From contig CADCXA010000042.1 of assembly GCA_902806565.1 (NCBI GenBank), positions 62,001 to 126,000 on the forward strand: a stretch of 64,000 nt of DNA, in the 5' to 3' direction. Below the pieces are notes generated by a model. It was not told the origin of the DNA, did no database searches, and saw only the letters and a program-made list of their open reading frames with translations. The translations under genes were made by a program, and so were the position numbers. Position 1 is the stretch's first letter. Every line of letters starts with the position of its first letter. Of the stretch, positions 47,090 to 58,882 are shown one piece after another. The stretch is from Hypoxylon rubiginosum (Eukaryota > Ascomycota > Sordariomycetes > Xylariales > Hypoxylaceae).

Positions 47090-48653
47090 TTGCCCAAGGC
47101 GAAAAGAGGAAAGAAGGACACAGCCAGAGACAATGTATTAGAGGCATCGGACAAGGACGAAACTACGGATCATTTCAAAGATTTCGACTGGGGCGACGAA
47201 AAGATCAATCCAACAATCGAACAGAACAAGAGCCATCAACGGGATCAAGAACAGATCAGCAACTTGGTGAAGGAATATTACCAAAACAAAGCTCCAGGTA
47301 ACCAGGTTCGTCGTGTAGTGCCGACCATGGCGAGCCCCTACCGTTTTGACGCGCAGGGCATCAGGGATTTGGACGGTCAGAGTTACTGGTGTAAAATCCT
47401 CGAAGGGATCGCCGTCCGAGACTACTTCGACTTTAGAGAAGTCGTCAAATTGCTGGTGCTACTTAATTAAAATCAACAGCCTTCGGTATTGCCAATGTAC
47501 AAACGTCTCAAGGATCAGCTGGATGAAATCATTCGTGCTGGGAATAGATGTAATTGGGACGCGAACAGAATGCCAAACGTTTTGATCACGAAGCTTGAAC
47601 TCTACCAACTCAGATGTAAGTTGAGCAGGATAGTTCGACGAAGATGGACATTGAATCTAATACTTTATGTGCTACAGTCATAATTCGGCTCTTAGTCCAG
47701 GCTTAATATCGGTAAATGCCCAAACACATCGAATTACGCTTAATCTATTAGCACCTCGGCAACCAGAACTACACTGCCAGTTCCTTCAACACGAGAGCTG
47801 TTTTCACACCAACTAGGTCACAACTCCGTCTAACGAGTCTAACAATGACCTAGTTCAAGCACGTATCCGGAACATCAACGGGGACTTGCTGCTGCGTGCT
47901 CAGTGGGCTTCTGCGACGAAGCGACGTTGTTGCCGCTCTTGGAGCCGTCTTCAGGACCAAACAAGTCTTAACAACAATCATGGACCCTCTCAAGAAGAAG
48001 GCGTACTAGATGAAGCAGTGATATTGTCAACAGCTGCTAGCTTGTTGAACTCCCACTCAACTTTGCTAGGAGGATTGTCGCTCAGCACAGAGAACATGTC
48101 GCCTCGCGAATCACACTGGCGTTCGCTTTGTCATGGACACTACCAGCCGTAACTGGTCACGAGATTATACTCCTGAGAAACCCTGGAAAATATCAGACTA
48201 GAACCACATCTCTTGCCGGCATCCCCCATGGCCACGTGTTGCTAGCCCCATGAGTTCCTCGCCGCCCCCAAATTCAAGTTACACCAGGTACCGACATACG
48301 CACATGACCAGACCACAGCCTCAAGTCATACTCACTAAATATGTCGTCCGATACTCTACTTCCACAAGTCAAGTCGTGGGATATCTGTGGTAGTTATCCT
48401 AGACCTGCCGTCTGCAGCAGCTTCTTGAGAAGACGGCCAGTCGACTGGCCACCTTTCACGACTACGAGAATGCTTTCCTCTGATATAAAAGCAGAAACAT
48501 CGAAAGTCTGGAGGACTTAACCAACATACATTGTCCTGACAGAAAGAAGCTGTCGCTTCCAAGAAGTACCATTGCAATGTTTGCAATATCTCATGTCGAG
48601 ACAAGGCAAGTCTCAAGATCTATAATGCAACAAACGACACCAGAAGAAACCCA
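47090..48653 (+). pseudogene. Decayed gene, probably with a C-terminal C2H2-type zinc finger
   Basis: A run of gene-like sequence broken by lesions. It begins at 47090 with LPKAKRGKKDTARDNVLEAS, where the expected start codon is TTG. The frame stays open over 126 codons (GIRDLDGQSYWCKILEGI, RDYFDFREVVKLL), meets TAA at 47468, then continues in the same frame with PMYKRLKDQLDEIIRAGNRC and NVLITKLELYQLR, followed by a good 5' splice site (GTAAGT at 47614) and CTACAG at about 47678. Beyond this, open stretches switch frame and carry single stops. At 48561-48653 is KKYHCNVCNISCRDKASLK, the front half of a U1-like C2H2 finger; the first expected His reads Tyr, and a one-base loss just after shifts the second His out of frame. 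I do not recognise the N-terminal family. Alternatively it is a multi-intron gene I failed to resolve. Confidence 0.45.
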
Positions 48654-49291
48654 TCTGGGGATGACGAACGCCAGCCCCATGTAATGGGCGAAAACTTGTT
48701 AGCCCTCTGTCGAACTTTGTCGTTTGTGCTCTGTTCTACGGGTTACCTTTGCGAAGTTTGGCCTTGGTATCGCCCTCTCAAGTTGCTGGACAGATGCCAC
48801 GAACACTAAAGTATACCGTCTCCCACATGTACACAAACCATAGGATAGGAACATATTCATGAATGAATGAACATAGGAAACTTAAAATTGGTATCATAGA
48901 CGCACTGACTGACCAACGACTACCTGTCTTGAACTCATCGACCGGGCCAACTCATAGAAATACCCTCCCAGTGAATAATATCCACACGTAAGCTGACCCG
49001 TCCGTCCTCCTTCGACGCCAATGGGTTGTAACAAGAACTCAACGCCACAACGAGTAAGGAAAAAAACATTGTAAGAAAGCAAAAAGTAGAGAATGATATG
49101 CAATGCCATCCGTTTGAAAAAGTCTTAGACATACAGGATTCCGTGCTGCCCGACTGACCTGAGAGATCTAACCTGGACTGATCATGTATACCGTACAAAT
49201 AGACAAAACATGCTATCCGGCCCAAGCGAAGTCGCTCATTCTCGTGGCCACACGTAGCTATATTGGACAGTTCTTATGAATATCCAAGTGC
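48654..49291. other. Intergenic, 3' flank of CENP-C gene
   Basis: No gene supported; no repeat noted. Confidence 0.45.
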
Positions 49292-51547
49292 TTATTCTTG
49301 CGTCTCCTCTTCGTTCTGCGCCACCATCTCACAGCCCTGCGCGAAGAAGATGCGCGCGGGCTTTTCGGTGTTGTTTGCTATGCTGTAGTGGTTTCCTGTC
49401 GCAGTTGTTAGTATTGGACTCAACGTAAGAAGAAGTAGTTGAGTCGAAAAAGGAAAGAAAAAACTTACCCCTAGGCACGAACCACATGCCCCCCTTGGCG
49501 ATGCGGAACTCGGTGCTGGCGACGGTGACCTCGACGCTCCCCGCGTGCACGAAGAAGACCATCTGCATCTTCCTAGAGTTCTTGGTCCGCTTCTCCGACC
49601 CGGGGGGCATGTCGACGATACCCGAGCCGAAGAAGGGCAGGGTCAGCGTCTTGGCGAAGCGGAACGTCGCGTCCTTGATGTCCTTCAGCTGGATGGCCGC
49701 CTCCGAGACGGCCAGCTCCTCCTCGGCGATCTCCTGGTCGTCCTCGTCGGGGGCTTGGCCCTCGTGCTCCGGCCGCCAGAACAGGCACTCGCCGGCGATC
49801 CGGCCGGGCTCGAACTCCCAGTCGTCGCGCTCCACCTCTTCTACCTCCTCAAGGATGGCGTCGGAGCGGCGGCCGCGGCGACCGCCGGAGCCCCTGGGCC
49901 CGGACGACTTGTCGATGGGGGGCCGGCCGCGGCGTCGCTTCGGGGCCACGAAGGCGGCGTCGTTGGTGCGCAGGATGCCCTTGACGCTGGGCATGACGAA
50001 GCGGCCGCCCTTATCCTCGAAGACGTGCTGGCGGCCCGTGTCGAACACGGCGTGCTCGCCCTTCCAGAACTCGATGGGCCGGTACGAGAGGCGTCCTGAT
50101 CGCGTGGTGCGCATCTTGTCTATGTCTTCCTCCTGGCGGTTGATGACGAGTCCGCGGCTCTTGGGGAGCGGCGGACCGCGCTGCACCACGGGCTCTTCGA
50201 CGCCGACCCCAGAAGACTTTCGCTTGCGCCCCAGTTTTCCCTTCTCCTTTGTTGTCGCGGCCGCGGTCGCTTTCGACGATGATGTCGCTCTGGTTTCGCT
50301 TTCTTCTACTCGCTGCCTCTTTGTCTCCCTTTCTTCCCCATTGTCCTCTTGTTCCTGCGACTCCTCCTCGACGCTACCCTCGGAGCTTCTCCTAGGCCGC
50401 CCTCGTTTCGGGGATTTTTTCTTTGTCGGTTCGGTTTCTTCTTTTTGTTGCGCGGGTCTTGCTGGTCGTCCTCGTCTCTTCTTGACGGGTTCGTCTTCGA
50501 CTTCGACCTCCTCAACTTGCGCAGGTGCTGGCTCTAATTCCGACGGTTCCTCCTCCTCCTGAGTGACTGGTAATTTCGGTTTGCGACCTCTGCGCTTCGC
50601 TGATTTGGGCGGTTGGACGGGCGGTGACTCTTGGATAGACTCCTCTTGGACCTCCTCTTCTGGCTCTGGTTCTACAGGTGAGTCATCTTGCTCCTCCTGC
50701 TCCTCCTCATCTACGTGATCAACCTCCTCGTCGCCACCGGCATCTAGAATTTGCATCGACTCTTCTTGGTCTTCCTCCTCCTCCTCTTCCTCTTGTCGCC
50801 GTCGGCTTCGTTTTTGTTTCTTCGGTACAATAGGCTCCTCCTCCGCAAAGTCGCTAGTGCGAGCTCGTCCGTTAGTGAGCTTTCCGTTTCGAGCCTTCAC
50901 GTTGCTGACCACGCCGTTGACTTTCGAGTGCCCGTTAACTGGAGGGTGCATCCTATTCTCCGCGCTCTTAGAAAAGTCGAGCCGGCGGTTTACCGCCTTC
51001 GAGGCGCTACGGTCGGGCGCGGTGATGATAGAACCGCGACTAGGCGAAGAGGTAGGTCCGAGATGCGGATTTTGGCGTGCTGGCGATTGGAGGTGCGTCT
51101 TGATAGGGGATCGGACGCGCGGCAACGACGGGCGACTTTGACGCTGCTGCTTCATAATCGTAGCTGGACCCATTTGCGACTCTGTAGGGGCAAGTTAGTG
51201 AATATTGTAAGAGATGGTGTGTCGCGCGCAGCATACCGTCGTCAATCTCCATATCTTGCTCCTCGTCGGATTCGGCATGGTTTCGCCTATTGGTACCGTT
51301 GACAGCACCTTCATGGACGTCCTTCTCGGGCGAGGAGAAGAGATCATCAAAAGCTTCCATGCCATTCTCGTCGCGTGGGCGCTCTGCTAGTGTAAGACCG
51401 GTTTTTCTGTCGCACATTAGCACATTAGCTCCGAGAATACTCGAATCCAACGGGCGACAGCGCATACCTTCCTTGGACACCCAATTCGTAGACAGACTCG
51501 GCTTGCGACTGGGTGGTGCGCCGCTGCGACTGTGATTTCGGCGGCAT
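49292..51547 (-). CDS. MIF2: Inner kinetochore protein CENP-C/Mif2
   Basis: Four exons on the minus strand: 51547-51468, 51406-51237, 51181-49469, 49395-49292; 688 residues, introns 61, 55 and 73 nt. The N-terminus (MPPKSQSQRRTTQSQAESVYELGVQGRKTGLTL) is typical of the fungal Mif2 region that contacts the Mis12 complex. A long acidic/basic linker follows with several AT-hook-like RGRP cores (about residues 279-285, 318-323, 342-346, 498-504). The CENP-C motif is at about 440-459 (MRTTRSGRLSYRPIEFWKGE), which binds the CENP-A nucleosome. The C-terminal cupin fold (about 590-688), used for dimerisation, contains MWFVPRGNHYSIANNTEKPARIFFAQG across the last intron. CENP-C bridges centromeric chromatin to the outer kinetochore. 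The start ATG at 51547 was chosen because downstream splicing is in phase from it. Confidence 0.95.
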
Positions 51548-52030
51548 GATGGCGGTTGGAACAATTCGTTGGTGACCGTAGCGATTATCGTGTGAGCCTT
51601 GGACGAAGAAGAGCAATCATCGAGTTATTAATTCGCAACAAATTGACGAAGAAGGACGTGTAGAGAAACGAGAATTGGGCGGGGAAGATTGCTGATGGCT
51701 TGTTTACTTTCGTATGTGTTTTTTTGGTGTTGCAATTGATTGTAACCAACCCTTGAGGATAAATGTGGGTCAACTATCACTGGTATCCCTTGTATTATTG
51801 GCCTTTAATAGCCTTGGCAGCCCCAGGACGCGCTCTGGTATTCTGTAGCACGCGTCTACCAGAGCATCCCTCCACTTAGTCCCTTCAACTACTGCTTTCT
51901 CATACTCAGGAATTAAAATATTTAGACCATCCTAAGAATTCTTGTATATTCCGTGTTATTAAAGCATACTCTCTAAAGCTTCTAGATTCATTGCGCATAT
52001 ACGTTTCCATCCCGAATCCGCAAACCAAAT
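51548..52030. other. Intergenic, divergent promoters of MIF2 and RNH201
   Basis: A 483-bp spacer between two divergent genes whose products both act on chromosomes. No recognised element. Confidence 0.5.
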
Positions 52031-53170
52031 ATGGAAGATTCTCAGATGGACGAGGCCAACGTCGCCTTAGAAACACCAGCGTCCAACGTCTTCGTCCCGC
52101 CCTCCGTCCACAAGCCCGCCACTCTCGCCGGCGAATCCTACACCCACTTCTCCCCCGTCCCGCCGTCCCTGCAACCGCCGCAAACCTCCTCCTCTTCCTC
52201 TCCGTCTCCCGTTCCTGACCAATCCTCCTCCTCCCTCGGCACCCCCTGCGTCCTCGGCGTCGACGAGGCCGGCCGCGGGCCCGTCCTCGGCCCCATGGTC
52301 TACGGCGTCTTCTACCTGCCGATCGACATGTCGGACCCCTTACTAAAGCAGACGCACCACTTCGACGATAGCAAAGTCCTCACCCCCGCCGTCCGCTCCT
52401 CCCTCATGCAATCCCTCTGCACACCCACCACCGACCTCTTCTCCTCGTGCGGCTGGGCCGTCTCCAGCCTCTCGGCGCGCGACATCGGCGCCAACATGCT
52501 ACGCCCCGCCTCGAGCGCGCCGTACAACCTCAACGCGCAGGCGTACGACGCCACCGTATCGCTAATCCAGGGCGTCCTGGCCCGCGGCGTCAACGTCCGC
52601 GAGGTCTACGTCGACACCGTGGGGCCCCCCGAGACCTACCGCCAGAAGCTGGCCCGCGCGTTCCCGACCGTCCGCGTCACCGTCGCCAAGAAGGCCGACA
52701 GCCTGTACCCCTGCGTCAGCGCCGCCAGCGTGTGCGCCAAGGTCACGCGCGACGCCGCGCTCGAGGCCCTGTACGAGGCGCGGTTGCTGGCGGTCACCGC
52801 AGGTAATAATAACAACAACAACAACAACAACGCAAGAACGGTAGTAGTAGGGGCAGACGAGGAACAAGAAGCACAAGAAGAAATAAGCTGGGGCTCCGGA
52901 TACCCGTCGGACGCGCGGTGCGTCGCCTGGCTCCGCCGGAACATGCACCCCGTCTTCGGCTGGGGCCCCGAGTGCCGCTTCAGCTGGGGCACGGCCAAGG
53001 ACATGCTGGACGCCAAGGGCAGCGGCGCCGTCAAGGTCGAGTGGCCGGTCGACGAGGACGACGACGAGAACACGCGGCTCACCGACTACTTCCACGGCGG
53101 CGGCAAGGAGAAAGATGACGACGAGCTGGGCGGTTGGTTCGGGACCCCGGCGGGTCTCGAGGCATTCTGA
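52031..53170 (+). CDS. RNH201: Ribonuclease H2 catalytic subunit A
   Basis: A single exon of 379 residues. Catalytic DEDD residues are all visible: Asp78 and Glu79 in LGVDEAGRGPVLGPM, Asp195 in VYVDTVGPPETY and Asp241 in AKVTRDAALE. HFDDSKVLTP, ADSLYPCVSAASV and WGSGYPSD...W..RNMHPVFGWGPECRFSW are further family signatures. The enzyme cuts single ribonucleotides out of DNA and RNA strands of RNA-DNA hybrids in the nucleus, together with subunits B and C (not in this window). The first 70 residues are a Ser/Pro-rich extension. Between Asp241 and the WGSGYPSD motif is an insertion with nine Asn in a row (259-267) coded by an AAC/AAT repeat, markedly AT-richer than the rest of the gene. Confidence 0.96.
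   Translation: MEDSQMDEANVALETPASNVFVPPSVHKPATLAGESYTHFSPVPPSLQPPQTSSSSSPSPVPDQSSSSLGTPCVLGVDEAGRGPVLGPMVYGVFYLPIDMSDPLLKQTHHFDDSKVLTPAVRSSLMQSLCTPTTDLFSSCGWAVSSLSARDIGANMLRPASSAPYNLNAQAYDATVSLIQGVLARGVNVREVYVDTVGPPETYRQKLARAFPTVRVTVAKKADSLYPCVSAASVCAKVTRDAALEALYEARLLAVTAGNNNNNNNNNARTVVVGADEEQEAQEEISWGSGYPSDARCVAWLRRNMHPVFGWGPECRFSWGTAKDMLDAKGSGAVKVEWPVDEDDDENTRLTDYFHGGGKEKDDDELGGWFGTPAGLEAF
52803..52831. repeat. AAY trinucleotide repeat inside RNH201
   Basis: Nine in-frame Asn codons (AAT and AAC) in the variable loop of RNase H2A. Confidence 0.9.
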
Positions 53171-53399
53171 TCTTTATGAATATAAATTAATGAAAAAGCT
53201 TTTGGCATTAGCATGGGATAACGGCGTTTCTGGATGCCCGGATGGGACACGAATAAGAGGTACATAAAATGTATGTTTGGATTTTGGATTAGGGAGTTTG
53301 ACCACACCACGAGAATTGTATCTTTTTATCTTTACTATATCCAGGCTCCTAGCCGTCCCTTTCTATGAATAATTCCATACACACAAAGCCTCCCCCCGA

Positions 53400-56171
53400 T
53401 TAAATATCGTCATCATCATCATCCGCTGCAGAGCGCGACTGCTTCTTCCCCCGGCTGTCTAACGTGTCCAAGCTGATGGAGTCACTATCCCGACCTGTCA
53501 TGCCGATGGCTTGTCTCGCGGTTTCGTTGTTCTCGAGAAAGTCGCGGAGACGCTGCTTGCCGATATCTATAGCTTGGTTCCAGGCTGCGCTGCTCATCTG
53601 CATCATCGGGCCGAGAAGGTTGAGGTTGTACGAGATGTACAATCCGGCACCGATGATGATGAGAAGCATGAACAGAATAGGGTTGCGTAAGACTAGAGGA
53701 GAGATTAGTATATACCGAAAGTGAGAGTAACACTGTGTGATTGTAACATACCGGTTAGAATTTCGTTCCACCCCAACGCCAATAGCAGTCCGTAGAAGTA
53801 CAAAGGCACCTGCGTAATCCCGCCAATGGCACTTCGTTTAGCTTCCACATACACGCCATCTGCTGTCTTCTTAAACCTGACTACCAGGTCTTGACGCTTG
53901 GTCTCGCTCAATACAGTCATCTCTTCCTCGAGGCTCTTCCCCTCTTCCTCGTCAACGCCACCGATTGGTGTAAGATCTTCCTCATCCTCAGCCTCTACAC
54001 CAGCAGGCTGGCTGCCGATGAAGCCTGGAAGGCCTGGGGGGGCGGAGGTCGAAGACAACTTAAACTTCGACAAGATTGGGATGAGAGTCAGCGTAGATTC
54101 TCGAGCCCGGGTATAGATACCCTCGATATCGTCAGCTGGGCGCCATATCCGCGGTACTCCCGCCTCGTCGTATCGGAATTTATCTTCAAAGTTTTCCCGA
54201 AGCTTGAGTAGGATATTGCCCTCCATCACTTCTTCCTCAATCTTCTCTCGAAGCGCTACCCAGCTCTTGCGCCGCAGCCGCCATAGTCCGACTTCGACTT
54301 CGCCCTCGCTAGCCTCGAAGCTCTTAGCTCTTTCTGTAAAGCGGCTTTCGGCTTCTTTGACGATCGAAATAAAAACATTCCAGATGCGATCCCAGAGGTC
54401 TTTCTCGGTGGGGGGCTTTTCGCCTGTTTCGGGAGCTCCAGATCCTCCTCTCCCCGACCCTAGCTTGTTGAATTCGAGTCCAACCGAATCGCCGAGACGA
54501 GATTTAACCCAACGTTCGACTCGAGTCGCCAGTCTTCGCATCTCGTCTTTCCGCAAGCGAGCGCTGACCTCGTCAAGGTCCTTCTCAAAAAGGATATACT
54601 GAGACTTGAAGTTACTCCAGGCAACGCCCGGGATCGCGAGACTCTTCGCCTCCGTCTCGAAAAACTCCAGGGTCTCCGTCTTCTCTTTGTCCACGATTTC
54701 AGCAAATTCGTAGGCGCCGCCGGATCTCTGGCCCTGTTTTACGGCGGTAGATACGGCTTCGCTGAACTTAGCCACGCCAGTCTTATGAGCCGCGGTCAGC
54801 TGACCCTGGTATAGCGTTTTGAGACGTTGGTCGATTTTCCCTTCCAAGTCGGTTCGTTTCAAGGAGTAGACCTTTTTGTGGTACCGGCTAGCTTGTATCT
54901 CGAAAGATTTGACACATTTTTCTCTCGTAGTACGACCGGTGTTACCAAGGTCTGGGAGGACGATGGGTTTCCCACTACGGGTAGACTCCGCTTGCTGCTC
55001 TTCTAAGGGGCTAATGGCCGAGTCGAATGTTACCAAGACTTCCCGCGAAATCTCGTCGCAACGGAACTGGGCAAGTAATTCTTGCTGCGTGGGCAAATCA
55101 AGGTCCTTGTTGTTCACGATCTGGTCCCAGATGCCCTCTGCGTAATGCGAGAAGCCGTCGGCAGGTATCCTACGGTGGTACTCGGGGAGAAAAACACCGC
55201 CCTCGAGCTCCTGTTCGCCATGCTCCAGCTGCAACTTGGCGTTCCGATGTCCAGCAACAAATCTCGCGCCCAGATTTTTTACCCCAATTTCGAACTTGTC
55301 TGGCTGTAGGACCTTGTGAGGTAGAGCAGCGAAAGCAAAGTCAAAGTAGTCTTCTATGCGAGATTTCTCCAGTCCTGGAGGTTTCGAGATGGACGACCAT
55401 ATCTTGGTAAGGTCTTGGATAAGTGTGTTTCGAAGATTTGCTAGAGGAGTTTGGCCGATATGATCACGGATGACGAAAAACAGGAGAGATCTAGGGGTAG
55501 ATCTGAGCGCATGCGTGTTAGCATTTCTGTCCGCGATATCCGCCAACCGGGTTTCAAAACTTACTGCTTGTCCTTCAAGAATAGCTGAAGGTTGACTTCG
55601 AAGACGGTCTTCAGTAGGCCCATGTTGGCTCCCTGGTATAAACCAACCTGGTGCTCCCATATATTGACAATCAGCACCTCGCTGGTAGCTAGCGCAAACA
55701 GTGCACTCTTCCTCTCGAAGTCTTGGTCCTCGCCCCTTTCTCGGCCGTCTGTACCCTCTACGTCCATAACTAGGATGTTGTCGGCCATAGACCCCCTTTT
55801 ATTCTTGGACATCCATATTCCCTTAGTAGTCTGGCGTCGCTCCGTCTCGGACATGACATTGAAATGGGTGCCGAAGAGGTAGTTGAGGAGTGTCGACTTG
55901 CCGGTAGACTGCGACCCGAAGACGGATATGAGGTGATAATTGAATCCAGCATCGGCAACCTCGGTCGCTTGTAAGTATAAATTGATATTTCCACTACGAT
56001 GTCGCAGGTTAGCAATGCTGCGCTTAGACGTAGACAGCGCGGCAGTAACAACAATAATGATAACTAGGGAGAAGCGTACTTGAACTCCTTATCCTCATCG
56101 ATAACTTGAATGCCATGCTCGTAATGAGCTTTCGCTGGCGCGTCGCCAACAGAAGAAAAATGACCGTTCAT
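53400..56171 (-). CDS. SEY1: Sey1/RHD3-type dynamin-like GTPase (ER fusion)
   Basis: Four exons on the minus strand: 56171-56080, 55993-55565, 55502-53752, 53692-53400; 854 residues, introns 86, 62 and 59 nt. The GTPase domain has the P-loop GSQSTGKS (Lys63), the G3 motif [13 protein letters not shown] and the G4-type RD in [10 protein letters not shown] long helical bundle follows, and near the C-terminus a hairpin of two membrane spans ([19 protein letters not shown] and [19 protein letters not shown]) anchors it in the endoplasmic reticulum. The tail ends in an Asp run. Sey1 fuses ER tubules and keeps the ER network, the fungal counterpart of atlastin. The [30 protein letters not shown] first exon fits fungal orthologues. 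Convergent with RNH201, 229 bp apart. Confidence 0.96.
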
Positions 56172-57167
56172 GGCTGACACTATTGGAAGAAAGATCAGTA
56201 ATATTTACAGGTTATGAAGCGAGAAGTGAGAAACGAGAAGCGAAACAGAAAGGTGTTAGGCCATCTCCCGATCGCACGCGAACAGGTTACGAGCTACGAG
56301 AGACAGAGCAATAGGGAGAGGGAAGAATAAATTGTGTAGGAATGACATTTCCATGCGGCAAGGTCATCCCTGTATTAAACTTGCTTTTACGTACAAGGTA
56401 CTAACCGGGGAACGAAGGTTACGGCAGACCTGATTCGATAACCCCAAAGTCGACAGCTGTTAAGAACGGCGACGGGTACCACTCTGCCACTGTCACATGC
56501 ACCAATGGAGGGTGTCACTCACTCACTTTCACTCCCCCTGGAAGAGATGAAATGATGTCAGCTGGGTTATTATTGCAATTACACACGTGCAGATGCAGTT
56601 ATCCGCCAATTTGTACACATCATGCTTTTCGTCTATAGTTTAATGATGGTTAATCAAATAATTAGGTTCATCTCAGCTACTTAATGCATTTCCCAACTAA
56701 AACAGTCCCAACTCAAAGCCTTATAAACACTAAACAACAACGTAAGACACATGATGCTTTCGTGCAAGAGTAAGACAGTGTTTTAGGTGGTGCTCAAAGA
56801 TAATATGCAACAGGTAAACCGGTTGAATCCGATTTGGCACAGGCCTCTCATTCAACGCACCAATACATGCCAGGACGAAGAGAGTACAAGATAATAATAT
56901 CAGGGGAAGCGCTCAACATCCAGACATCATGATATCTTGCCAAGTCTTCCATTTTTATAGGTATTTCGTATGAGTTTGGACAATATAGCCATGGGTATCA
57001 AAGCACAGAGTACCTCTGTCATCAAGCCACGTAGATCGAACTATTTTCCTTTGTCACTTCCACTCCCTCCCAGAGTCATGAGCTGCCAACAAATAAGTCA
57101 GTGGTCCAATAAGCGGCAACATATCGAAGCCAGATTGGATGCCCTCCCAGTTTGCATTGGATACCGT
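56172..57167. other. Intergenic, SEY1 promoter and UTP7 3' flank
   Basis: About 1 kb with no gene supported. Probably SEY1 leader at the left (a purine-rich stretch at 56210-56340). Confidence 0.5.
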
Positions 57168-58882
57168 CTATTCTTTTCTAGCAAATCTTGCCAGAGCCGG
57201 TCCAAGCTCAGCTTCTTTCTCCTTGTGCTTCTGCCCTTGCTGCTGCTGTCTTTCCTTCCACACCTCCTCCGCCTTGAGTTTCTTCTCGTCTACGATGTTC
57301 CTGGCTCGCTGCTTTCTCAGGTACCTGCGTAGAGCACTATTCTTCCCGCGAGCCCTGTTCCTAATTTCTGTCTCGACGTCAACAGGTTTAGCATCGAGAT
57401 CCTTCTCGGCTTGTCTCTGTCGGTCGGACCGGAGATCTAGGTTACCAATGAAATTGGGATCCAGTGCGATCATCTCTGGTTGCAACTTGGTCAACAGCGA
57501 TTTAACCTCGGTTTCTTGTCGCTGCTTGGCTGTCTCGAATGGATTGACCTCGAGAGCATCGAAGTTGGGTTCTCCAGCACCAGGGACGATGATTGACGAA
57601 AAGCCTTCATCGTGACCTAATCCCAATATGTCCTCGAACGGACACCAGCGAACACGCTCGATCCGCTTTCCTTCGCCGCCCCAGGCCATATATGGACTCT
57701 GAACCTTCTCCTGCTCCGCGGCGTGCTTAGAGTATAGGCCCTTCCAGATATCTGTCTTTGTTCCCCAGCCTACGGCTGTTAGACCACGATCCGATATAGC
57801 GATAGATGAGGCTGGCTGTCGCGTAAAATAGCTGTTGACCTCTTTGAACATCCTCAAATCCCACACGGCCATCTTGCAGTCCTGTCCCGCCGATACCATG
57901 TATCGACCTTCCCTGTCGATTGCCAAAGATCGGACGGGGCCTTTGTGTGCTAATAGCTTGACTAACGGCTCGGGAGAGTTTGGCGACCATAACGTGACAG
58001 TTCCATTTTGGTGACCGGCATGCAATACAGCGTTGTAAGGATTTTGAGTGAGAGAGACGGGCGCTCCGAGTTTCGTTGGTATTTCCGTTACCAGTTGGCC
58101 AGTAGATACGTCTTGGTATTTGAGAAAACCAGACATACCCTAGACTTCAGTTAGCAGCCGTGATACCATAATGCGCCTAGCCCACTTACCAAGGTTGCTA
58201 ATAGAAAATGGTACGGCAAGAATTCCATATGTGTGACTTCTTGGTGCTTCCTCAAACAGTGGACTTCAACTCCCTCCCGGTCGTATATGTAGACATGCTT
58301 CTTCTGCGATACGGCGAAGAACTGGTTGTTGTGAAGCCATCGCGCGTCCCGGACAGTTTCTCCAAGTTGTAGCTCGCACCCCAGCTTCCCTTCGCGCCAA
58401 TCCATCGTGGCAACATGACCTCTGCGACCTGCTAATAATAATTCTCGACCTGTGCGAGAGTAGTCAAAAACATAGGGCCCGAGTTGGTCGAGCTTCAATT
58501 CGAATCGCTTCTTCGCCGTTTCGGTAGAGACACCATCCTGTATTTCGTCTTGTCGCACTCGGTATGTCCTCTCTAGTTCGTGCTCGGGCTCTAAGAAGCC
58601 ACTCGTGTTCTCAAGAAGTATTTCGGCATCTTTCGCTTTTACTGTGGCCTCCTTGTATTTGGTTTCGAGGGACTTTAGATTGCTGCGCAACTTCTTGTCC
58701 TTGATACCTTTGACATTGACCTTTTTGCCTCGGCCGTAGTCTCTTTGCGCTTCCTTTAAGCGCCGCCGTCTCTCTCGCTCCTCTTTCGTAATAAGTTCTG
58801 TTCTGGTTCGTTTGACGACGCGGGCACCATTGTCGTAGCTTTCCCTTGGGGGATTTTCTGTCGGCGCTATTTCAGCCTCCAT
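57168..58882 (-). CDS. UTP7: U3 snoRNP / SSU processome protein Utp7 (BING4/WDR46)
   Basis: Two exons on the minus strand, 58882-58190 and 58139-57168, around a 50-nt intron (GTAAGT, GCTAAC branch, TCTAG); 554 residues. The start is the ATG at 58882 (MEAEIAPTENPPRE); the open frame upstream has no ATG. A basic helical N-terminus (KEERERRRRLKEAQRDYGRGKK) leads into a WD40 propeller (ARWLHNNQFFAVSQKKHVYIYD, VTLWSPNSPEPLVKLLAHKGPVRSLAID, MAVWDLRMFKEVNSYF). The BING4 C-terminal domain is recognisable (FEDILGLGHDEGFSSIIVPGAGEPNFDALEVNPFET). Utp7 is a nucleolar component of the small-subunit processome needed for 18S rRNA maturation. Its start faces TSR1 across 388 bp. Confidence 0.96.

Noticed and set aside
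49486..50562. 358-codon plus-strand frame opposite MIF2
   Set aside because: Ser/Arg-rich complement of the Glu/Lys-rich linker of MIF2.
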